From NCBI RefSeq assembly GCF_047308265.1, contig NZ_JBKQWY010000003.1, forward strand, positions 62,001 through 126,000: DNA of 64,000 nucleotides, given 5' to 3'. Below are positions 45,218 to 52,322 of this stretch, piece after piece. The notes beneath the pieces are model-generated. The model saw nothing but the letters and a program-made list of their open reading frames with translations. It did not search any database and was not told the DNA's origin. The translations under genes and the position numbers were made by a program. Position 1 is the first letter of the stretch, and every line of letters starts with the position of its first letter. The stretch is from Maricaulis sp047308265. Lineage in GTDB: Bacteria; Pseudomonadota; Alphaproteobacteria; Caulobacterales; Maricaulaceae.

Positions 45218-46195
45218 TCAGGCCTTGGCCAGCTGGGCGTCCCGGGCGGCTCGGAGCTTTTCGAAATCTTCGCCGGCGTGGTGACTGGACCGCGTCAGCG
45301 GGGTCGCAGAGACCATCAGGAATCCCTTGGCCCGCGCGATCGTTTCATACGCCTTGAATTCGTCCGGCGTAACAAAGCGATCAATGGCGGCGTGTTTGCG
45401 GGTCGGCTGGAGATATTGCCCGATGGTGAGGAAATCGATGCCCGCAGACCGCATGTCATCCATCACCTGCATGACCTCTTCCTTGCTTTCCCCCAAACCG
45501 ACCATGATGCCCGACTTGGTAAATTGCGACGGGTCGCGATCCTTGACGCGTTCGAGAAGACGCAGGGAATGATAATAGCGCGCACCCGGACGGATTTCGA
45601 GATAGAGCCGAGGCACGGTTTCCAGATTGTGATTAAACACGTCAGGCCGGGCATCGATAACCTGCTCGGCTGCGCCGGGCTTGCGCAAGAAGTCCGGTGT
45701 CAGGATCTCGATAGTCGTGCCTGCAGACGTCTCGCGAATGGCTTCGATCACATCGACAAAATGCTGTGCGCCGCCATCAGCCAGGTCATCCCGGTCCACC
45801 GAGGTGATGACAACGTGTTTGAGGCCCATCTGTGCAACGGCTTCGGCCACACGGCGCGGTTCATCGGTATCGACGGGGCCGGGCAAGCCGGTTTTGACAT
45901 TGCAGAAGGAACACGCGCGCGTGCAGGTGTCGCCCAGGATCATGAAAGTCGCGTGGCGTTGATCCCAGCACTCACCAATATTGGGACAGCCCGCTTCCTC
46001 GCAGACCGTGACCAGCCCGCCATCCTTGACGATCTTCTGGGTCTCCGTGAACGTCTTGCCCAGCGGGGCTTTGACACGGATCCAGTCCGGCTTGCGCAGA
46101 ACCGGCGTATCATCGCGTTTCTGCTTTTCCGGGTGACGCGCGGCCCGTGCCTCGGTGGCAGCAGTCCGGCTCGACATATCAATCAGATTGGCCAT
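45218..46195 (-). CDS. lipA: Lipoyl synthase
   Basis: 325 residues. A radical SAM enzyme inserting two sulfurs into octanoyl-lipoyl domains. The auxiliary cluster CEEAGCPNIGEC and the radical SAM cluster motif CTRACSFC are intact, as are RVKAPLGKTF and DPSQFTKSGIMVGLGE. The frame is open far upstream, but that part overlaps the next gene's reading frame region; ATG 46195 begins the family-typical N-terminus. It modifies the lipoyl domains of PdhB and PdhC encoded in this window. Confidence 0.96.
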   Translation of the reverse strand: MANLIDMSSRTAATEARAARHPEKQKRDDTPVLRKPDWIRVKAPLGKTFTETQKIVKDGGLVTVCEEAGCPNIGECWDQRHATFMILGDTCTRACSFCNVKTGLPGPVDTDEPRRVAEAVAQMGLKHVVITSVDRDDLADGGAQHFVDVIEAIRETSAGTTIEILTPDFLRKPGAAEQVIDARPDVFNHNLETVPRLYLEIRPGARYYHSLRLLERVKDRDPSQFTKSGIMVGLGESKEEVMQVMDDMRSAGIDFLTIGQYLQPTRKHAAIDRFVTPDEFKAYETIARAKGFLMVSATPLTRSSHHAGEDFEKLRAARDAQLAKA

Positions 46196-46226
46196 AGGGA
46201 GCACATAATCCCGCACGCGCGGCGCA

Positions 46227-48257
46227 TCAAGCGTCGCTGTCGGTTCCTTTCGTCTGCGAAGCGGCGTTTGCCTCCTCCTCAGCCTGGGCATCCTCGGCTG
46301 TGGGCGGCGACCATCCACGATCATCGCGACCACCGAAGCCTTTGCCCACATTGCGGATTTCCGCCTCGTGTTGGGCTCGCACCTCTTTCGCCTTGGCGAT
46401 ATAGGCTTCGTTTTGGTGAATAGGCACATCCGGATCATACACGGCGGCCATAGTTACCAGCGCATCCCGGTCGGATTTGACAAACAGCTGGGACAGGCGT
46501 TCCGCCTCGAACGGGTGCACACCCAGAGCCTCGAGTGCCGAGCGACCAGCGCGCACACCGCTGTCGAAGGTTTCGCGAATAATGTCCCGACACCCCGCAG
46601 CATAGAGATCATAGACGTGCTGGCGGTCCCGGGCCCGCGCAACAATGTACACGTCGGGATAATGCTTGTTCACATAGTGAACCAGCCCGGTCGCCGCCTC
46701 TTTTTGATCAATGGCGATAACCAGCATCTTGGCGTTCGCAATGCCGGCCGCCTGAAGCAGGTCCGGACGGGTGGCATCTCCGAAAAACACCTCCACACCA
46801 AAGGTGCGCAGCATGTCGAGTTGTTCGGAACTATAGTCGAGCACGGTCGTTGAAAAGCCCGACCCCCGCAGCATGCGATTGATGATCCCACCGAAACGAC
46901 CATGCCCCGCGATGATCACGTGGGAGCCTTCGTCCTCCACATCAGACTCCCGCGTTTCACTGGTGGCATAACGAGGGGTGACCAGTCGCTCATAGATGAT
47001 GAAGAGCGCCGGGGTCAGCAGCATCGACAAGGCGACGATCAGCAAGAGAGTTTGCGAGAGGCTCTCCGGGATCACATCGTTTTGAACCGTAAAGGACAAT
47101 AATACGAAGCCGAATTCGCCTGCCTGCGCCAGCCCCAGTCCGAACAGCCATTTGTCACGACCCCGGATCTTGAAGACATAGGCCAGGCCCAGAAGGATCG
47201 CGCCCTTGAGCACGATGAAGCCGACCGTCAGACTGATCACGATCGGCCAGGTCTCAAACAACAGGGCGAAATTGATACTGGCTCCAACGGTCATGAAAAA
47301 CAGGCCGAGCAACAAGCCGCGGAACGGGTCGATATCGCTTTCCAGCTCGTGACGATACTCGCTGTTGGCAAGAACCACACCGGCCAGGAACGTCCCCAGT
47401 GCCGGAGAGAGGCCAACAAAGGTCATCAATAGGGCAATGCCGATGACCATCATCAAAGCCGTTGCGACAAACAATTCGCGCAAGCCCGCCATGGCGACAA
47501 AGCGGAAAATAGGACGCGTGAGATAACTTCCCACCAGCCACACAGCGCCAATGGCGCCCAGCGTGATAATGGCCTGTAACCAGGCGGGCAGTCCGGCAAT
47601 CAGATTGAGATCGACATGTTCGCCGTCACCATGTTCGCCGTCCCCGTGGTGGTCTTCACCGTTATAATTGTCGCCGTGAGGGTCGCTAGCGCCCGGGGCT
47701 GCATCGCCCGCCGAATACTCGCCCACACCCATATCCATCAAGTCCGGCATGGCCAGAAGTGGCATAAGGGCCAGCATCGGGATCACCGCGATATCCTGGA
47801 AGAGCAGAACGGAGAAACTGCCTTGCCCGCCATCCGATTGCATCAGCCGTTTTTCATTAAGGGTCTGAAGGACAATCGCTGTTGAGGACAGAGCGAAGAT
47901 GAGACCCACAGCCAGGGCAATGGTCCAGGGTAGCTGGAAAGCCATCGCCACGCCCATCACGGCAAGAGCGGTCAGCGTGACCTGCAAACCGCCAAGACCG
48001 AGCAATTTGGTGCGCAATTCCCAAAGTCGCCGCGGTTCCAGTTCCAGCCCGACCAGGAACAACATCATCACGACGCCGAATTCGGCAAAATGCTGGATCG
48101 CGATGACATCCACATCAATAGCGATGAGAAGCGGGCTGATCGCGATGCCGGCAATCAGAAAGCCAAGGACAGAGCCCAGTCCAAGCCGTGAGGCGATAGG
48201 AACGGCAATGACACCAGCTGCGAGGAAGATGAAGGCGAGAAGCAGAAAATCACCCAT
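46227..48257 (-). CDS. Kef-type K+/H+ antiporter (CPA2 family) with TrkA_N domain
   Basis: 676 residues. Twelve or so hydrophobic helices (1-435) with QDIAVIP, the CPA2 ion-binding signature, then an RCK/TrkA_N domain from about 445 (HVIIAGHGRFGGIINRML). It exchanges cytosolic K+ for H+ and is gated by glutathione adducts in KefB/KefC; whether this one is gated so is unknown. An unusual His/Asp/Glu/Gly-rich loop lies at 172-216 (DNYNGEDHHGDGEHGDGEHV). The C-terminal tail is Ala/Glu-rich. It follows its flavoprotein partner by three bases. Confidence 0.93.
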   Translation of the reverse strand: MGDFLLLAFIFLAAGVIAVPIASRLGLGSVLGFLIAGIAISPLLIAIDVDVIAIQHFAEFGVVMMLFLVGLELEPRRLWELRTKLLGLGGLQVTLTALAVMGVAMAFQLPWTIALAVGLIFALSSTAIVLQTLNEKRLMQSDGGQGSFSVLLFQDIAVIPMLALMPLLAMPDLMDMGVGEYSAGDAAPGASDPHGDNYNGEDHHGDGEHGDGEHVDLNLIAGLPAWLQAIITLGAIGAVWLVGSYLTRPIFRFVAMAGLRELFVATALMMVIGIALLMTFVGLSPALGTFLAGVVLANSEYRHELESDIDPFRGLLLGLFFMTVGASINFALLFETWPIVISLTVGFIVLKGAILLGLAYVFKIRGRDKWLFGLGLAQAGEFGFVLLSFTVQNDVIPESLSQTLLLIVALSMLLTPALFIIYERLVTPRYATSETRESDVEDEGSHVIIAGHGRFGGIINRMLRGSGFSTTVLDYSSEQLDMLRTFGVEVFFGDATRPDLLQAAGIANAKMLVIAIDQKEAATGLVHYVNKHYPDVYIVARARDRQHVYDLYAAGCRDIIRETFDSGVRAGRSALEALGVHPFEAERLSQLFVKSDRDALVTMAAVYDPDVPIHQNEAYIAKAKEVRAQHEAEIRNVGKGFGGRDDRGWSPPTAEDAQAEEEANAASQTKGTDSDA

Positions 48258-48260
48258 GGC

Positions 48261-48869
48261 TCAGCCCTCCCCGCGGATCGGCAAATTGGTATGCTCAAGG
48301 ACATCCAGATCCTGAGCGCGAGATGTGTCAAAGGTGTCATCGCGCAGCGCCGTCAGCAAACGCGCATACGCGGCAGCATGAGGCTCGATCTCGCCAGCCG
48401 GCACCGCCTTCAGGGATCCATACAATACATAGGGCGGCAGGAAGCTCATTTTCGACAATCGCGCTGTCTGTTCGATCGGCGTCAGGAAAGTGCGCAACGG
48501 ATAGTGCTGATATCCCTGTTCGGTATAGGCCTCTTCGGTGCCTGCCGCTGTGAGGGCCATCATCATGGATTTTCCGGCCAGCTTGTCGCCGCCCTTGCCA
48601 TAAGCAAAGCCATGCTCGAGCACCAGGTCGAACCACTCCTTGATCAAGGCAGGGGTCGAATACCAGAAGAACGGACACTGGAAGATGATGATGTCGTGAT
48701 TGAGCAGGCGCTCCTGCTCCGTCTCCACATCGATCTGAAAGCGCGGATATTCGGCATAGAGGTCCACGCAGGTAATACCGCTGAGATTATGGGCACGGGC
48801 CCACATGGCCTTGTTGGCGTGAGAGAACCGGTGTCCCGGATGTGCGTAGTATAAAAGAATCCGAGCCAT
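48261..48869 (-). CDS. kefG: Kef ancillary NAD(P)H oxidoreductase (KefF/KefG-like)
   Basis: 202 residues, flavodoxin fold. RILLYYAHPGHRFSHANKAM holds the flavin phosphate, and IFQCPFFWYSTPALIKEWFD and LEHGFAYGKGGDKLAGKSMM are the KefF/KefG blocks. It is the membrane-associated quinone oxidoreductase subunit that activates Kef antiporters; gene order (3 bases upstream of the antiporter) supports this. ATG 48869 follows AGGGGA; an in-frame start at 48929 is less likely. F or G type cannot be distinguished with certainty. Confidence 0.9.
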   Translation of the reverse strand: MARILLYYAHPGHRFSHANKAMWARAHNLSGITCVDLYAEYPRFQIDVETEQERLLNHDIIIFQCPFFWYSTPALIKEWFDLVLEHGFAYGKGGDKLAGKSMMMALTAAGTEEAYTEQGYQHYPLRTFLTPIEQTARLSKMSFLPPYVLYGSLKAVPAGEIEPHAAAYARLLTALRDDTFDTSRAQDLDVLEHTNLPIRGEG

Positions 48870-48994
48870 GTCCCCTACCCGTTTCTGCCCAAGGCTGAAC
48901 AAAATGGGATGATTGTCACACGGTTTCAATAGGCCTTTCGATGCACGGTCATCGACAACGATTAGATATTTTTCTAAATGATCCTTGCAATCAG

Positions 48995-49018
48995 TTAGTC
49001 AATTAGCTAATTGTCTAA
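48995..49018. promoter_or_regulatory. 24-bp palindromic operator before the SdpR-like gene
   Basis: TTAGTCAATTAGCTAATTGTCTAA with one mismatch pair. It ends two bases before the ATG of the ArsR-family gene. AT-rich dyads of this type are typical ArsR/SdpR operators, so autoregulation is likely. A possible -35 box TTGCAA lies at 48985-48990 and a weak -10 (TAATTG, 49008-49013) inside the palindrome, which would put the transcript start at or very near the ATG. Confidence 0.75.
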
Positions 49019-49020
49019 TC

Positions 49021-49362
49021 ATGAGCACTGTTTTCAAAGCCCTTGCCGATCCGACACGGCGCGAAATCCTGCACATGTTGCGGGAAAAACCGATGACGGC
49101 CGGCGAATTGTCCGACGCCTTCCCTGTCTCCAAACCCACCATGTCTGCCCATTTTACTGTTCTGAAGGAAGCCGATCTCGTGGCTGCGACGCGTCAGGGC
49201 AAAAACGTCATCTACTCGCTCAAACTGAGTGTCCTGGAAGAAGCACTCCTGGGGTTCGCCCAGGGTTTTGGCCTGGGCACACAGACCGGTTCGGCTCCCC
49301 CAACGAACTCGCCCAAACCCGATACGTCCCCACGCGACACGTCTGACGACGGAAAGGACTGA
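49021..49362 (+). CDS. ArsR-family autorepressor (SdpR-like)
   Basis: 113 residues with a winged helix-turn-helix: VFKALADPTRREILHMLREK, then SKPTMSAHFTVLKEADLV as recognition helix, and TRQGKNVIYSLK as wing. No metal-binding cysteine motif is seen, as in SdpR-type members. The C-terminus is a disordered Thr/Pro/Asp-rich tail. The palindrome directly before its ATG argues for self-repression. No Shine-Dalgarno is present, so it may be translated from a leaderless mRNA. The SdpI-like gene begins at the base after its stop. Confidence 0.88.
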   Translation: MSTVFKALADPTRREILHMLREKPMTAGELSDAFPVSKPTMSAHFTVLKEADLVAATRQGKNVIYSLKLSVLEEALLGFAQGFGLGTQTGSAPPTNSPKPDTSPRDTSDDGKD

Positions 49363-49950
49363 ATGATCATGAAACCCAATTTTCTTATTCCGGCTTTCAT
49401 TCTGGGGCTCATTCAGATCCTGGGCCTTATCATGATGTTCCGCGAACCCGACCTGATCTGGATGTGGGCCATCGCCATGCTCATGCTGCCTGTTGCCTGG
49501 TTCCTCCTGGAACGTCTGCGTTTTAGAGGCGCGCTCGATCAATCCGCGCTGGATGATCAAAAGACCGTAAGATGGTCCGTGTCTGCCGCAAGTATTATGA
49601 TCGTCGTGCCTCTCTCGTTTACCGTACTCTACGATACAGGTATTGCGGGCTTCAGCGATACGTTCGAGCAAAGGCTTGCGGGCATTGTGTTTGGCATCGT
49701 CCTGGTGGGCTATGGCAATCTGGTCCAGAAACGCCCCGCCTCACTGGGCAAGGGCATTGATAACGCGGCCCGACAACAAACCACCAATCGCCAGGCGGCA
49801 CGCATATTCGTGATGACGGGTTTTGCCTATATCGCGGTCTGGTGCTTCGTTCACATCAATTACACGGTCGGATTTTCGATGGTCGTCCTTGTGGCCATGG
49901 TCATCATGATCGCCGGCAATGCGCTGAGACGACACATCATCAGCCGCTAA
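49363..49950 (+). CDS. SdpI-like membrane protein
   Basis: 195 residues with about six hydrophobic helices (PNFLIPAFILGLIQILGLIM, SAASIMIVVPLSFTVLYDTG, GIVFGIVLVGYGNLVQ, FVMTGFAYIAVWCFVHINYT, VVLVAMVIMIAGNALRR). Pairing with an SdpR-like repressor suggests the SdpI family, in which B. subtilis SdpI gives immunity to the SdpC toxin and helps relieve SdpR repression. The central GNLVQKRP...RQQTTNRQAARI is only a weak echo of that family's motif, so the call rests largely on context. GGAAAGG five bases before ATG 49363 sets the start. Confidence 0.65.
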   Translation: MIMKPNFLIPAFILGLIQILGLIMMFREPDLIWMWAIAMLMLPVAWFLLERLRFRGALDQSALDDQKTVRWSVSAASIMIVVPLSFTVLYDTGIAGFSDTFEQRLAGIVFGIVLVGYGNLVQKRPASLGKGIDNAARQQTTNRQAARIFVMTGFAYIAVWCFVHINYTVGFSMVVLVAMVIMIAGNALRRHIISR

Positions 49951-49981
49951 ACCACCACACTCTCTCAACAGGAGATTTCCC

Positions 49982-51748
49982 ATGTTCACACTATTGCTGG
50001 TGTCCGGTTTCCGGACGCCCTGGGGGCGGCTTGCCCAAATTCTGGCCCTGAGCCTGCTTACCCTCACCTCGCCGCTGACGGGGCTGGCCCAGGCTCAACC
50101 CACCAACCCTGACGGCGCCTGGCAAGGCTCGCTTGCCACGCCAGCGGGCACGCTGCGACTGCGCATCGAGCTCGTCATTGACGAAACCGGAACACAGAGC
50201 GGCACCCTGGAGAGCCTCGACCAGGCACCCGGCCAATACATACCGCTGAGCGCGATCGAGGTGAGCGGGGAGACGTTCAGCTTCTCCATCGCCGCCATCG
50301 GCGCCCAGTTCTCAGGCCGTTGGAATGAGGCCAGCCAGACCTATGACGGCACGTTTTCGCAAGGCATGGAGTTTCCCCTCAGCCTGGCGCGCGCGGAGGC
50401 TGTTCAAGCCGCGTTTTATGACGGTCTTGACGGTGTGTGGGAGACCACGCTCATGCGTGAGGACACCGCACTCGAGCTTGTGCTCAATGTCATCTCTGAT
50501 GATCAGGGAACCCGGGCCTCGCTGGATTCCGTCAGCCAGGGCGCCTTTGACCTCGCGGTGACGGATCTTGTCCGTGAGGGCGACCAGGTCGGTTTCAGTG
50601 TGCCCCTGGCCAATGTCACCTTCTCGGGCGTGTTGGACGGCGACACGCTCCACGGTCAATGGGTCCGTCCGAACTTTCCCGATGCGACGCTGACCTGGCA
50701 ACGCACGGCGACAGCCGTGACCGGACCAAATCGTCCGCAGGAGCCAACCGAACCCTACCCCTACACGGTTGAAGAGGTGAGGATTGCCAATCCCCAGACT
50801 GAAGACATCATCCTGGCGGGGTCCTTCACCCATCCTGACGGTGTTCGCCGTGCGCCCGTCGCCTTGCTGCTCAATGGATCAGGCCCTCAAGATCGCGATG
50901 AAACCGTGTGGGAACACAAACCCTTCCTGGTACTGTCCGACCATCTCACCCGTCAGGGTATTGCGGTCCTGCGTCTCGATGATCGGGGCACGGGTGAAAC
51001 CACGGGACATTATGCCCCTGCCACGATCAGTGATTTTGTGAGCGATGCCCAGGCCGCCCTCGCCTGGCTGAAAACCCGCCCGGATGTCGATCGGGATGCG
51101 ATCGGGATTATCGGTCATAGTGAAGGCGGTCTCCTGGCCCCCATGCTAGCCGCCCAAGACGAAGAAATCGGATTTATTATCCTGCTGGCAGGCCCGGGAA
51201 CCACGGGTCAGACGGTGATCCTCGAACAGACTCAGCTGATGTCACAATCGGCGGGGGCCACGCCTGAGATGCTGGCCGGACTGGAAGAAGCGATGACGGC
51301 TCTCACGACGGCGGTTCGAACGGCGCCTTCACAAGACGCCGTGCCGGCGGCAGTGGATGCCGCCCTGACCCCTGAACGCATGACAGCCCTGCAGATCCCG
51401 GCCGACATGCGTCAAACGGCCATGGCCCAGATGACCCGCACCTGGTATCGCGACTTCCTGCGTCATGATCCGGCCGTCTATCTTCGCGATGTCTATCAGC
51501 CGGTTCTGGCGCTGAACGGCACTCTGGATGTGCAGGTGCCCCATGCTTCGAACCTGGCCGGAATCGAATCGGCGCTGGCCCATAATCCCGACACAACGCT
51601 GATGGCGCTGGACGGTCGGAACCACATGTTCCAGCGCGCACAGACCGGAGCAATCCCGGAATATGCTCAGATCGAGGAGACCCTGGACCCGATGGTTCTG
51701 GAGTTGATCAGCGACTGGATTTCAGAGCGGTTCGAGACGCTCGACTAG
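49982..51748 (+). CDS. Secreted alpha/beta hydrolase with N-terminal domain
   Basis: 588 residues. Signal peptide (ends GLAQAQ), then about 230 residues with two similar halves (DGAWQGSLATPAGTLRLRI, DGVWETTLMREDTALELVL), each likely a small beta barrel. The C-terminal hydrolase has the nucleophile Ser in GIIGHSEGGLLAPMLA, Asp in NGTLDVQVP and His in DGRNHMFQ. It probably acts as a periplasmic esterase or peptidase; substrate unknown. AGGAGA precedes the ATG. It follows the SdpI-like gene by 31 bases, so it is likely under the same repressor. Confidence 0.85.
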   Translation: MFTLLLVSGFRTPWGRLAQILALSLLTLTSPLTGLAQAQPTNPDGAWQGSLATPAGTLRLRIELVIDETGTQSGTLESLDQAPGQYIPLSAIEVSGETFSFSIAAIGAQFSGRWNEASQTYDGTFSQGMEFPLSLARAEAVQAAFYDGLDGVWETTLMREDTALELVLNVISDDQGTRASLDSVSQGAFDLAVTDLVREGDQVGFSVPLANVTFSGVLDGDTLHGQWVRPNFPDATLTWQRTATAVTGPNRPQEPTEPYPYTVEEVRIANPQTEDIILAGSFTHPDGVRRAPVALLLNGSGPQDRDETVWEHKPFLVLSDHLTRQGIAVLRLDDRGTGETTGHYAPATISDFVSDAQAALAWLKTRPDVDRDAIGIIGHSEGGLLAPMLAAQDEEIGFIILLAGPGTTGQTVILEQTQLMSQSAGATPEMLAGLEEAMTALTTAVRTAPSQDAVPAAVDAALTPERMTALQIPADMRQTAMAQMTRTWYRDFLRHDPAVYLRDVYQPVLALNGTLDVQVPHASNLAGIESALAHNPDTTLMALDGRNHMFQRAQTGAIPEYAQIEETLDPMVLELISDWISERFETLD

Positions 51749-52317
51749 TCCCAGCGAATGCGGACCGGGTCACGCTGGCCCGGTCCCTGCATCGCGGTGC
51801 GCACGCGCGAATTAAACCGGAAATTGGTCATCATGACCTGGTCGTCGAAATGATCAGACAGGATGTCATTATCGACCAGAAAACCGGTGTCGGCCGCGGG
51901 TGCCGTCCCATCAGGTAGGTGAACCGTAAAATAGGCATAGCCGAACTCTTCATCGGTCTCCGCACCGATCCAGGTCAGATCGTAGAGATAACCCTCACCA
52001 TCCGCGAGACGGAATGTGGCGCGCAGATAGGCCTCGATAGCAGCCTGCCCGTCCACGCTGGCAAACACGGCTTCCGGATCATACTGGTCAAAACCCAGCG
52101 CTTCGGTCAGATCATGCGCAAAGACGCGGATCACCAGCTCGACCTCGCCGGTGGTTTCGTTTTCGTAGATTTCCGCCACTCCGGCATGCAAGCGATGGGC
52201 CTGGGCTGGTGTCGACACAGCCAGGATTACGCCCACCAAAGCGGCCAGACGGAGCAAGGCCCGCAGGAGAGAACTCCCGCGGGCCCGGCTGTTGCTGTTA
52301 TCCAGTGCAGATCTCAC
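51745..52317 (-). CDS. DUF6702-like exported protein
   Basis: 190 residues. Hydrophobic N-terminal region LLRALLRLAALVGVILAVST ending AQAHRLHAG, the latter as an exported protein. The rest (IYENETTGEVELVIRVFAHD, LTWIGAETDEEFGYAYFTVH) resembles DUF6702, a family often encoded beside M1 peptidases. No catalytic motif is seen. It is 5 bases downstream of the M1 peptidase gene, in one operon, and converges on the alpha/beta hydrolase gene with a four-base overlap. Confidence 0.75.
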   Translation of the reverse strand: MRSALDNSNSRARGSSLLRALLRLAALVGVILAVSTPAQAHRLHAGVAEIYENETTGEVELVIRVFAHDLTEALGFDQYDPEAVFASVDGQAAIEAYLRATFRLADGEGYLYDLTWIGAETDEEFGYAYFTVHLPDGTAPAADTGFLVDNDILSDHFDDQVMMTNFRFNSRVRTAMQGPGQRDPVRIRWD

Positions 52318-52322
52318 CAGGC

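Noticed and set aside
46196..46438. N-terminal extension of LipA by 81 residues
   Set aside because: It overlaps the coding end of the Kef-type antiporter and is rich in Arg/Pro in a pattern typical of shadow frames.
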